DNA of 64,000 nt from Entamoeba histolytica HM-1:IMSS. Lineage: Eukaryota; Evosea; Mastigamoebida; Endamoebidae. Made by a program: the position numbers and the translations under genes. Positions 52,212 to 62,816 of this stretch are shown here, piece after piece; position 1 is the stretch's first letter, and the number at the start of each line of letters is the position of its first letter. Under the pieces are notes generated by a model. That model did not search any database. It was not told the origin of the DNA and saw only the letters and a program-made list of their open reading frames with translations. The stretch covers positions 26,567 through 90,566 of the forward strand of contig NW_001914891.1 of NCBI RefSeq assembly GCF_000208925.1, written 5' to 3'.

Positions 52212-53482
52212 ATGAGTGACCCTTTTCTTGTACCATTCAAACAACGATTGGCAACTGAAAAACCTAAACCACAAAAAAGAGTTGAACGTATTCAAACTGA
52301 GTTTAAATATAATCATAGTAATGAAGACACTGATAAACAACGACTTACTATGGCTCAAAAACATATTGAAGATATTAAAAAAGAACATGAACGATTAATG
52401 GTTGGAGTTACTGATGAAGAAACAAAACCTAAAAGTGTATTAGAAACATTATTTAATGAATCAATTGATCAAAGCAAAAAACAAACATCACTTTCAGATG
52501 ATCTTCATTTAAGTTCTACAGTTATAACTAAAACAACAAGACATTTAAATAAAGCATGTACAGCTGTTAAAATAAATAAAAATGATCAAAATAAAGTGTA
52601 TGTAGCATCATTAAATGGTAAAATAATGATTTATGATATAATTACTAATCAATATTGTGGAGAACTTACTGTTCCTTGTATTGATAAAACAAAAATAAGA
52701 CCTGAAATTTTATCATTAGCAATTAGTCATGATAATAAATATATTGTAGCTACAACTAAAAATCATCATATCCTTATTTATGACTCTTCTAATATCAGTT
52801 ACTTGGAACACTTAAAGGTCACCAAGATATTGTTACTTCATGTGTTTTTAGAGATGGAACATATGAATTATATAGTTGTAGTTATGATAGAAGTGTTAAA
52901 GTATGGAATATTGAAAATATTAGTTTAATGGATACATTGTATGGACATAGATCAAATATTAATTGTATTGATGCATTATCTAAAGAGCGTTGTGTTACTG
53001 GTTCTTCTGATAAATCTATAAGAATCTTTAAAGTAGCAGAAGAGTCTCAATTAATTTATAATGCTTATAATGAAATTGAATGTGTAAGTTTACTAAATGA
53101 AACAACATATATTGCTGGATCTTTTGATGGAACATTGTCAGTTTACATAGTATCAAAGAAAACACCAAAATATATATTAGAAGCAGCACATAAACAAGTC
53201 ACAGCATTATGTGCTATTCAATATAGTGATGTTATCTTCAGTGGAGGAGTAGAAGGAATAGTAAAAATGTGGAAAATAAACATGCCCACTTCATTTAAAT
53301 CCTCAGAAACACTTTCATTAGAACTTCTGGGTGAGGTTAATGTTGGGGGATGTGTTAATTCTATTGATGTTACAAAAGACCATTCAGCCATAGTTTGTGC
53401 AATAGGAAAGAGGTATAGACTAGGTGATTGGAATAAAACAGAAAATGCTGTGAATGGAATATCCATTGTGAAATTACATTGA
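52212..53482 (+). pseudogene. RRP9: RRP9 / U3-55K (U3 snoRNP WD40 protein), one frameshift
   Basis: Frame 1 from ATG 52212 carries the basic N-terminus, the QRLTMAQKHIEDIKKEHERL helix and the first blades. At about 52785-52800 the reading shifts by one base; in the next frame GTLKGHQDIVTSCVF, YDRSVKVWN and then the 52928-53482 part (DALSKERCVTGSSDKSIRIFKV, EESQL, RLGDW) continue the propeller to the stop at 53482. These match human RRP9 (DALSRECCVT, EESQL, RLGRWW). RRP9 is needed for 18S rRNA processing. The gene is probably functional and the shift a sequence error, but as given it is broken. It is listed as pseudogene only for that reason. Confidence 0.85.
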
Positions 53483-53569
53483 TTGATTTTTGTTATTCTT
53501 GACAAAATTCTATTTGTTAGTTTTTTCGTTTTTTAAAAAAACACTAAAAATTCAAAAAGTGAAAAAGAA

Positions 53570-53590
53570 GAACTTAAAAAGAACTTTATA
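53570..53590 (+). promoter_or_regulatory. Double GAAC box of the phosphatase gene
   Basis: GAACTTAAAAA followed by GAACTTTATA, two GAAC boxes 11 bp apart, 20-40 bp upstream of ATG 53610. Confidence 0.55.
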
Positions 53591-53609
53591 AAAGGAGCAA
53601 TAAAAAAGA

Positions 53610-54524
53610 ATGGATATTGATAAGTGTATAGAACAAGTGAAAGGTGGTGATATTCTAAGTGAACACGATTTATTAGAATTATGTTTTACAGTAAAAGCAA
53701 TTATGGCATTAGAGTCAAATGTTCTTGAAATTAAAACACCTGTAACAGTATGTGGAGATATTCATGGTCAATTCTATGACTTATTACGACTTTTCGAAAT
53801 TGGAGGAAATATTCCAGATGTTCAATATTTGTTTATGGGGGATTATGTTGATAGAGGAATATATTCAATAGAAACTATTACATTTTTATTATTACATAAA
53901 GTAAAATATCCAGATAGAATTCATTTGTTGAGAGGTAATCACGAAACACGAATGATTACTCAAGACTATGGATTTTATGATGAGTGCATTCAAAAGTATG
54001 GCAATCCTGCTGCTTGGACTATTTTCATGGATGTATTTGATTATTTTAGTGTTGCTGCTGTTATTGATAATTCTATTTATTGTGTCCATGGAGGACTTTC
54101 ACCTACATTAAGAACAATAGATCAAATTAGATATTGTATTGATCGTAATGAAGAAGTCCCACATGAGGGATCTTTCTGTGACTTAATGTGGTCTGATCCT
54201 GAAGAGAATGAAAAAGGAATGAGAGTAAGTTCAAGAGGAGCTGGGTATCTTTTTGGAAAGAAACCAGTTGATGACTTTTGTCAAATTAACAATATACAAT
54301 TGATTGCTCGTGCACACCAATTAGTTATGGAAGGATATAAATATCAATTTGAAAATAAATTGGTCACAGTGTGGTCCGCACCAAATTATTGTTCACGTTG
54401 TGGTAATATTGCTTCTATTATGAAAGTAAATGAAAACTTAGAACGTAACTTTACATTATTTGATGCTGTTTCTGATGAAGAAAAACCAATTCCAAAGAGA
54501 GTTGTTGCTTCTATGTTTAATTGA
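53610..54524 (+). CDS. PP2A-subfamily Ser/Thr phosphatase catalytic subunit (PP4/PP6-like), 304 aa
   Basis: All metallophosphatase motifs are present: GDIHG (49-53), GDYVDRG (77-83), RGNHE (108-112), then HGGLSP, WSDPEE, RGAGYLFG and RAHQLVMEGYK, and SAPNYC. The ESNVLEIKTPVTVCGDIHGQFYDL stretch and the RAHQLVMEGYK/WSAPNYCSRCGN blocks place it nearest PP4/PP6 rather than PP2A itself. It lacks the canonical C-terminal YFL, ending ASMFN, so the carboxyl-methylation site known for the family is absent. It dephosphorylates many substrates with regulatory subunits; a SAPS-type regulator is coded at 29988-31538. Confidence 0.95.
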   Translation: MDIDKCIEQVKGGDILSEHDLLELCFTVKAIMALESNVLEIKTPVTVCGDIHGQFYDLLRLFEIGGNIPDVQYLFMGDYVDRGIYSIETITFLLLHKVKYPDRIHLLRGNHETRMITQDYGFYDECIQKYGNPAAWTIFMDVFDYFSVAAVIDNSIYCVHGGLSPTLRTIDQIRYCIDRNEEVPHEGSFCDLMWSDPEENEKGMRVSSRGAGYLFGKKPVDDFCQINNIQLIARAHQLVMEGYKYQFENKLVTVWSAPNYCSRCGNIASIMKVNENLERNFTLFDAVSDEEKPIPKRVVASMFN

Positions 54525-54635
54525 TCCATACAAATTAATCAACTTCGTTAAAATAAAAGTTTTTTTGTTAAATTTTTTTTAAGATAAAAAATAAAATGTG
54601 ATTAAATAAGATTAAATCTTGTTTTGTGGTTTGGT

Positions 54636-56153
54636 ATGCAACATGTTGAATTAAACTTGACTGAACAATTTGCTTATGTTGATCCTCATTTATTCTATTC
54701 TAATGAAGACCATACCATTTCATGTCAACTGGTTTGGGTAACAAAAACAGATGGAAGAGATAGTGTACTTATAAGATATAATATTCAAAAGTATTCACAA
54801 GATATTCAAAATAAAATGGTTTGTTTAGTGAGTCAAATGAAAAATTGGGAGAATTTCTACAGATGGTTTCTTCCAGTAAAAAATGTTATTAGTGGGATTT
54901 TTAATGGGTCAAAGGAAATTTGGATTGTTTGTGAAAATTGTCAATCAATAAGTTGTGAAGAATATTTAAAAAATGTCCAAATAAAAGAAGATGAAGAACG
55001 TAGTCATATAGCATGTTTTATTAATATGTGTAATAATATAGAACAAATGAAATTAAAAGTTAATCTTGAACTAAATGAGATTTTTGTTTGTTCAGAAGCA
55101 AATGATTTTAGGCCAACGTTTAAAGTAACTCCTATTAGTTTTTTAAATGGTATTTTAAATGAAAGAAAAATACAAGAAAGTGTTATTGATATTATTAAAA
55201 TATTTAAATCAACACAGTTTACTGACATCATTAATTTTATTAAGATAAAACAATTAAGAGAAATAAAACAATTAAAAATTATTCAGCAAGCATTACAAGA
55301 AAATCAATTTGATTCATTTGATTTAAGAAAATGCATTCCATTAAATATTGTTGGAAATGGAGCTTATGGGACTATTATAAAAATAAGATACAATGGAAAA
55401 TTTTATGCTTTAAAACAAACAGACTGTTCAAAGAAAGTTGAAATTGAAAAAGAATTTATTGTATTAAAACAATGTAATAATCAACGTATTATTAAATGTT
55501 ATGGAATTGCATCATCTTGGTATTCTATTTCTTCTCAGCTTCAACACCTCAAACAGAAGGCACAAAAGTCATTATATTTATTACTTGATTATTATGAAAA
55601 TGATAATTTTGATCAATACTTAAACAAAAGAAAACAATTAAAACAAAGTCTCTCAAATGAGGAAATGAATCATTTCATTAATGAAATGATTATTTCCATA
55701 AAATATCTTCAAACTCAAAAAGAGTTTATCCATGGTGATATTAAACCAGAAAATTTTATGGTTGATTGTTCTGTTACAAAACCAAGACTTGTATTATCTG
55801 ATTTTGGAAATTGTCGTTCATTTTCTAATGAATCTATTTTAATTAGAGGTAAATCAAAAGACTTTAATTCAAGTCATAGATTACCACTGTCAATTAATCA
55901 TGACATCTATCCATTGGGAGTTTGTTTCTATAGGATTCTTACAAATAAACTTCCATTTGGACAAACTGCAGATGAAGTAAAAGCTTCATACTCAACAAAT
56001 AAAACACTTTCATTTCCTAAATCTATTCTTTCAAATGAACAATTTCATTCAAAAATAGAGCTGATTAAAAGAATGTTAGAATTTAAAGAACAAGAACGAA
56101 TGACATTTGAGGAATTATTTAATCATCCATTAGTTATTTCTTTAATAGAATAA
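54636..56153 (+). CDS. Protein kinase-like protein with unusual N-terminal half, 505 aa
   Basis: ATG 54636 is taken instead of an upstream TTG. Residues about 235-500 form a kinase domain: GNGAYG (P-loop), YALKQ (VAIK-type lysine), HGDIKPEN (catalytic loop with HGD for HRD), SDFGN, then SINHDIYPLGVCFYRILTNKLPFG. The P-loop Lys and DFG Asp are kept, so activity is plausible despite HGD. Residues 1-230 have no named domain; a region around 130-175 could be a decayed kinase C-lobe, a weak impression only. The downstream receptor kinase starts 180 bp later. GAAC is not evident. Confidence 0.8.
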   Translation: MQHVELNLTEQFAYVDPHLFYSNEDHTISCQLVWVTKTDGRDSVLIRYNIQKYSQDIQNKMVCLVSQMKNWENFYRWFLPVKNVISGIFNGSKEIWIVCENCQSISCEEYLKNVQIKEDEERSHIACFINMCNNIEQMKLKVNLELNEIFVCSEANDFRPTFKVTPISFLNGILNERKIQESVIDIIKIFKSTQFTDIINFIKIKQLREIKQLKIIQQALQENQFDSFDLRKCIPLNIVGNGAYGTIIKIRYNGKFYALKQTDCSKKVEIEKEFIVLKQCNNQRIIKCYGIASSWYSISSQLQHLKQKAQKSLYLLLDYYENDNFDQYLNKRKQLKQSLSNEEMNHFINEMIISIKYLQTQKEFIHGDIKPENFMVDCSVTKPRLVLSDFGNCRSFSNESILIRGKSKDFNSSHRLPLSINHDIYPLGVCFYRILTNKLPFGQTADEVKASYSTNKTLSFPKSILSNEQFHSKIELIKRMLEFKEQERMTFEELFNHPLVISLIE

Positions 56154-56331
56154 TTCCAATTTTATTATTTTGTTTTCTCTTTTTAAAATAAAGAAAGAGA
56201 AAAAGAGAATTGTATTAATAGTCTTTTTTTTTCATAAAAAGAAAGGTGAAAAGTTTAACCAGAAAATTCATTACTTTTTAGAAAGAAAAAATAAACAAAG
56301 AAATGGAATTCTTAATAATCACTTAAATGCC

Positions 56332-59300
56332 ATGACGTTTTTTATTATTTTCATTAGTATTATTCTTTCTTTTGTTCATGGAAGTTGTTGGTATGTTAGC
56401 AATGATAATGAAATTCGATGGGGAATATCTACCAATTGTGGAAAGTTTATTGGTTTCACACAGTATTATGATAATAAGATTGATTGGTTTCAGTTTAATT
56501 CAGGATGTTGTGGAGAAAATAAAACTTATTATAAAATTTATCCAGGGAGTAATGAAGCTGAAAAAGCTGTTGATTTTGTTTTAGGAACTGAAATTCAAAC
56601 TGTATGGATGTACCCTTCTCAACCTGATAAACATTTCTCTATTTATTTGAGAAATATTAAAGAAGGGTTTGTTGGTATATTTAAACGAAGTTCTATTCCT
56701 GTGAGTGGAATTAATAATAATATTTATGTTTATAACACACCAGCAGTAATAATTGGAAATGGATATGATCGTTTTTATATCAGATACCAAAGCTATACTA
56801 ATAGACCATATCTTAATCTTCAAATAATATCAACAACAACTGTTATGAGAGAGTTATATGTTAATAAGAGAAATATTCAAAGTGGGTGTAGTTATGCTTT
56901 CAACACAAATGGTAATGTAAATGTTTATGATGCACAAAGTGGTTGTACTTTTTATGAAGTTTGTTCAAAGCCTAATTTAAAAAGATATGTAATGTGTAAA
57001 AATGAAACTCTTTCAATAAAAAATGATTGTAGATGTTATATTCCAAGTACAACATCAACAGCATCAGTTATTAACTTTGGAATGGTTTTTCCTGATTGTA
57101 TATATAATAGTAGTTTATATGACTTAACTATTTTTGCAAACCAAACAATTATTAAACTTGACTCTACTAAAGGGTATCAATGGAATTCATTTATATTTGA
57201 ATCTAGAACACTTCCTTTAACAATAGAAAATAATCAACTTATTAATTTAACTGGAACAACTACATTACCAAACAAAAGAATTATTATTAGTAATGATGTT
57301 TATTTCAATAAATTAATTATTCCAACTGTAAATTTTAATATGACTCATGTATTTGGAGAATGGGATGCAATTGATATTGATGTTAGTCAAATTAGTACTG
57401 ATTCAGTTTTATTTATTGGGTATTTTAAGTCAAGTGGAATACCAAACACAATTCGAGTTGGGTGTAACAATGGAAATTTTACAAGGTATGTTAAAGATAC
57501 ATCAACAATAGATTGTCAGTGTATTTATTCTAATGACCAATATGACCTGAGTGATTGTGAAATAGTCAGTAAAATTTACTCAAATGCACTTAATTTAATA
57601 TTAAATAATAGTATTTATGATAAAGAAAATGTTTATTGGAATTCAACTGTGATAAAATATCAAAATAGTCTTATTAAAGGTTCAATCACAAGTGAGTCAT
57701 GTTCTATTGAACAATCTATAACAATAAATGGAATACTTCAATGCAATATATTAACTATTTCAGGAAATTCTATAATTAGTATTTCTGAGGATGGAAAGTT
57801 AATAGTCACTAACCTTATTGTTGAGAAACAGAGTACAGTCACAATATCATCACCAATAAATACCAATATTTTAATTGAAACAATAAATATTTATGGGTCA
57901 TTATTATTTGATGATTCTACGAATGTTATTTCTCAATCTAAAACGATTTTAAATCAAAATAGTCAACTTAAAACAATAAATTATGCTTCAATCAAAGAAC
58001 TTCAAATATTAGGAACAAGTACATTAAAATCAGATAGTAATATTTTTATTTCAACATTGATTCAAACAACAAGTAGGTTAAATGTGGATGTTAAACAAAT
58101 TGAAATAAATAAAGGAGATTTAATTTTTGGAAGTATAAATGTAATGAATCCAATTATTATTTCAATCTTTGTTTCTACAATTGATATTGAGTCTATTGTC
58201 AATCCATTGACAGATCCTAACTTAATGTTTATAACAATAGATCATTCAACAACTCCATTAAATATTATGAGAATTCCTTCTATTCCAAATTCAATATCAA
58301 TTAATTTTATTTTAAATAAGTATCGTAAAATTAATCTACCCTCTTCTAATAATATAAATTTTATTTGTGATAAACAAGCTATTGTAATTGGAACAGGAAA
58401 TGACTTAATTTGTTCTGTAATTGGATTAACAAATAAAGTATGTAATCCTCAACCTGATAATTCTTATTTAGATGAAAATGGTTTGCATGATTATTCATGT
58501 CCAGGTCATTCCAACTCAATAGTGTCAACTTATCTGATTATTGATTCAGTAAATTCGTACTCATTTGAGTCTGATGAAAGATATAATTTGATTACCCTTT
58601 TAAGACAAGCTACTCTTTATGTTTCATATCATGATTTATTAATAAAATCTTATACCTCTTTTATTATTGATGGTACTCTTAATTCTGTTCTTGTAGAGTC
58701 AATTGGAAATTCATCTTCAATTATTGTAACTTCTCTTTCTCCATTACTTTTATTTGTTGACAACTCATTAGGTATAACTATTTTAACAAATAATGCAGTT
58801 GTAAGTTCATATGGATTGTGTAAAACTGGGTTATTATCAAATACAAATTCTGAATGTAAAATATGTAGATATTTAACAAAAGAAGATGGAGAGTGTACTG
58901 ACCCTATAATAACAATAGAACATTGTGAGTTATATATTAAGAATGGATTATGTGAACGTTGTGAAGAAGGTTTTTTTTCTACTGGAAATTCTTGTAATGA
59001 ATGTACATCAAATTGTAAGATTTGCAATTCTGAAAAATGTTTTTTATGTTTTGACAATTATATTGTAAGTGGAACAAAATGTATTGAAACAAGTAATTGT
59101 AAATATATGAATAATGGAATATGTTTAGTTTGTCCTCCTGGTAAAACTCAAGAACCTTCAATGGAAAAATGTTCTGTTAATTGTCCAAATGGATGTGATA
59201 CATGTTCTTCTTCAGATGTATGTATTCATTGTAGTATAAATAATAGTTATATAAAAAATAATGACCAATGTGAATTAAAACAATCAACAAACCAAATTAC

Positions 59301-61737
59301 AAATAAACAAGTTATTGATTGTCAAGATGGATTTTATCTTAAGGAGGGGTCTTGTGTTTCTTGTGAAAATGATTGTTCCAAATGTTTATATAATGATAAA
59401 ACAGAAACTATTCAATGTTTAGAATGTCCTGAAGGAAAAGTAATTGTAAATGGAAAGAGTTGTCAACCAATAGAGTCTGTTGGTTGTAAAACAAGTGTTA
59501 ATAGTAAGTGTATTGTTTGTACAGAATTTGATAAATATTTTGATGGGTCTAATTGTGTTTCATGTGGAAGTAATTGTAGTTTATGTACAGTAAATGGAAA
59601 ATGTTCGTTATGTGATGATTCAACATATTTAAAATTAGACTCAACTTTTGATGATGGAATATGTCAATCAACACCAACAATAGAAAATTGTAAAGAATTT
59701 AATAAAGGAAGATGTGCCATTTGTTCTGATGGTTATTTTTTAAATAAGAATGGGAGTTGTGATGCATGTTATTATCCTTGTAAAAAATGTGTTAAATCTG
59801 CTGATATATGTTATGAATGTAATGAAGGATTTAGTCTTCAAGAAAATTCATGTATTAGTATTATTAAAAGTATTGAAAATTGTAAACAAACAATTCCACA
59901 TTCTAACGATAAATGTTTAAAATGTGAAGATGGATATTACAGAGATGGAATATTATGTCGAGCATGTATAGATAATTGTAAAACATGTATTAAGAAAAAT
60001 GAATGTTCTGAATGTATTAAAAATTTTTATAAAATATTACTTATGGATGTTCTCCAATATCTGAATTAACTCATTGTGAAGAAATTACTAATAAAGGATG
60101 TTCTCTTTGTGAATCAGGTTATTATTTAGAAAATTTTACATGTCATTTATGTTCTGAAGTGGATGAACATTGTACTGAATGTAATCAAATTAACAAACGA
60201 TGTAAAGGTTGTAAACATAATTATATTTTAACAAATGAAAGTCATTGTGTACCTTATAATCAAGTAAAAGGATGTATAGAAGCAGCTCATTCTGTTTGTT
60301 TTTCATGCACTTTTTGGTATACCCCAAGTAATGATGGATTATCTTGTGAAAAACATCCTGTTTGGTGGGTTATATTAGTTATTGTGATATTATTAATTTT
60401 TATTATTACAACAGTATTTATATTAGTTGTCTTTGGGTTGTATAAAATATTATTATATATTAATAAAAAGAATCTCCAAAATAAAACAAGAAAAACATGT
60501 ACTCATTTTGAAATTAAATACTCAAATATTCATTGGATTGAATTAAATGAGAAATGTCCTATTTTAGTGAATAAGAAGGTACTAACATTTGACACAAAAA
60601 CAACAGAAATTCCTGTTAATAAAGAGACTAGAGAATTGCTTTGTATAGCCAATAGATCAAAACACACAACTCAAATATCACTTCTTAAAGAAGATAATTT
60701 AAATGAAAACTATTCAATAAGAACAAATCCACTTCAAATCATTTTGAAAAAAAAAGGAAGGATGTGAACTTGAAGTTTTTATAAATCCTCATTGTTCTGT
60801 TCATCTTATTGGTATTTTTAAAATACTTATTGATAATTTATCAACTGGTAAACGATACACAGTAACTATTTCAATTGATTGTATGACTGAAGTCAGTTGT
60901 CGGTTGAGTCCTAGTGATATTGTTGAAGAACGAATAATAGGTGAAGGGTCATTTGGAGTTGTTTTTCTTGGATACTTTAAAGGGAACAAAGTAGCAATTA
61001 AAAAGTTAAAAAAATTACAGGTATTAGAAAATATGATTAATGAATTTAAAGATGAAGTATCAATGTTAGAAAAGTTTAGAAATGAATATATTGTTCATTT
61101 TTATGGTGCTGTAATGATTCCAAATAAATTATGTTTTGTAACTGAATTTGCAGAATATGGTTCATTGTCTGATTTAATTGAAAAAAGAATGAAAAACAAT
61201 CCACTTGATGAAAAATTGAAAATTAAATTCTGTTTAGATGCTGCTAAAGGAATTGAGTATCTTCATTCAAATGGAATATTACATCGTGATATTAAACCTG
61301 ATAATATTTTAGCTATTTCATTAGAAAAAAATGTTGAGATTAATGGTAAGTTGACTGACTTTGGTAGTTCTAGAAATATTAACATGTTAATGACAAATAT
61401 GACATTCACAAAAGGAATTGGAACACCTGTTTATATGGCACCAGAAATATTAAAAAAAGATAAATACAAAATGCCTGCAGATGTATATTCATTTGCTGTT
61501 ACTATGCTTCATATACTTATGTGGAATGCTCCTTATCAAGGTTCTCTCTTTAAATATCCATGGTCAATAGCTAATTTTGTTGCTGATGGAAATAGGTTAG
61601 ATTGTCCAGAAAATGTTAGTCCAGAGTGTTTTGAATTAATTGAACAATCTTGGGTACAAAATCCAAAAGAACGTTTGAGCATTAATGAAATAGTTATTAA
61701 ATTACAACAACTTTACGATATTATTCAAATTAATTAA
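56332..61737 (+). pseudogene. Transmembrane receptor kinase (Entamoeba TMK family), two frameshifts
   Basis: Start ATG 56332 gives a signal peptide (MTFFIIFISIILSFVHG). A long Ser/Thr/Asn-rich ectodomain is followed, from about 58430 to 60340, by CXXC-rich repeats (CNSEKCFLC, CSVNCPNGCDTCSS type) typical of Entamoeba TMKs. A membrane helix is at about 60362-60450, then a cytoplasmic linker and a kinase domain (60900-61737) with GEGSFG, VAIKK, HRDIKPDN, TDFGSS and APE. The frame breaks near 60020-60050 (ORF ends at 60069) and at an A9 run, 60747-60755 (ORF ends at 60767); after each, the next frame continues the same domain without loss. It may be a real pseudogene or two homopolymer sequencing errors. 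Confidence 0.88.
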
Positions 61738-62002
61738 GTACTATATTGTTATATATGTCATTTTTATTAACACGTGAGTAGACGCGTGATGCAAACGTGT
61801 AGTTCAGCTGTTGATGAGTATGAGATGAACTTAATAATGATAGACTATACAATAAAAATATAGATACTTGTAGTGTAAGAAGAAATGAAAATATGAAAGG
61901 TAATACTTGATAGAGAAGAAACAAATGTGATGGTTAAATAGAATTATTAATTATAACAATAATAATCTTAAAATTTTTTTAAATCTTAAAAATCACAGGA
62001 AA
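61738..62002. promoter_or_regulatory. bZIP gene upstream region with ACGT-type palindromes
   Basis: CACGTG at 61771-61776, ACGCGT at 61782-61787 and ACGTGT at 61795-61800 lie within 30 bp, unusual in this AT-rich DNA. An ATGAACTTAATAATG GAAC element is at 61825-61839. The next gene encodes a bZIP factor, a class that often binds ACGT cores. Confidence 0.45.
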
Positions 62003-62677
62003 ATGGACCGAAGTCATCAACAACAAGAGGCAACATCTGGTTCTCCTGAAGACTCTGTTTATTCTGGTTATTCTTCTCCAAATCCTATAAGACAAGAAAA
62101 TTCTTTTTCAGCAGGAACGTCTCAATACCCTACGTATCAGTCTTTTTCACCTTATATTCCTCAAGTGGTTCAATTTCCTCCAACACCACAACAACCTCAA
62201 TTTCCTAATACATCTCAACCTCAATTTACTGATCAAGCTTATACTCCTTTACATCGTAGAAAGAGAAAATTTCAAAACATTACATATGAAAAACTACTTT
62301 CAGAAGAGGATTTAGCTTCAATGACAGTTGAAGAATTTGAAGATTATGTAAATGAACTTAAAGATCGAAGGACAATAACTAAAACTGAAAAGGCTACATT
62401 AAATAAAATTAAAAGAAAACTAAAAAATAAAGAAAGTGCTCGTAAAAGTAGACAGAAAAGTAAAGAAGCTTTTGTCAACCTTCAACAACAATTAGATGAA
62501 TTAAAAAAACAATATGATGATGTTCTACGAATTAATTGTCAATTAATTGAAATAGCTGATGGGTGTGAAAGGTGTAGGCAAAGAATAAGACAAGTCCAAC
62601 AACCGCCATTAGATCCAGGACAAGCTAATGCACAACCACCTCATCAACAATGTCAACCAATGTTTCCACATGCTTAG
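62003..62677 (+). CDS. bZIP transcription factor, 224 aa
   Basis: Residues 1-90 are disordered, Pro/Gln/Ser-rich (transactivation-like). At about 133-195 there is a classical basic leucine zipper: KNKESARKSRQKSKE carries the invariant N-x7-R, followed by leucine heptads (LQQQLDELKKQYDDVLRINCQLIE). The last 30 residues are Pro/Gln-rich, with CERCRQR Cys and Arg. It should dimerise and bind ACGT- or AP-1-like DNA. The upstream region carries ACGT palindromes, which suggests but does not show autoregulation. Conservation of the basic region makes the call firm. Confidence 0.9.
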   Translation: MDRSHQQQEATSGSPEDSVYSGYSSPNPIRQENSFSAGTSQYPTYQSFSPYIPQVVQFPPTPQQPQFPNTSQPQFTDQAYTPLHRRKRKFQNITYEKLLSEEDLASMTVEEFEDYVNELKDRRTITKTEKATLNKIKRKLKNKESARKSRQKSKEAFVNLQQQLDELKKQYDDVLRINCQLIEIADGCERCRQRIRQVQQPPLDPGQANAQPPHQQCQPMFPHA

Positions 62678-62816
62678 TTTTAAATCAAATTTATAACTGA
62701 TTTTTTTTGTATAAATTTCTTTAATTTTAAGATAACATTTTTTGTTGAAGTTTTGTTTGAAAGTTTTTGTTGAAATTCTTTTTGACAGCATAATAAAAAT
62801 CTAATTCAATTATGAA

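Noticed and set aside
58650..59161. Minus-strand frames inside the receptor kinase gene
   Set aside because: Antisense shadows of the Cys-rich repeat coding region.
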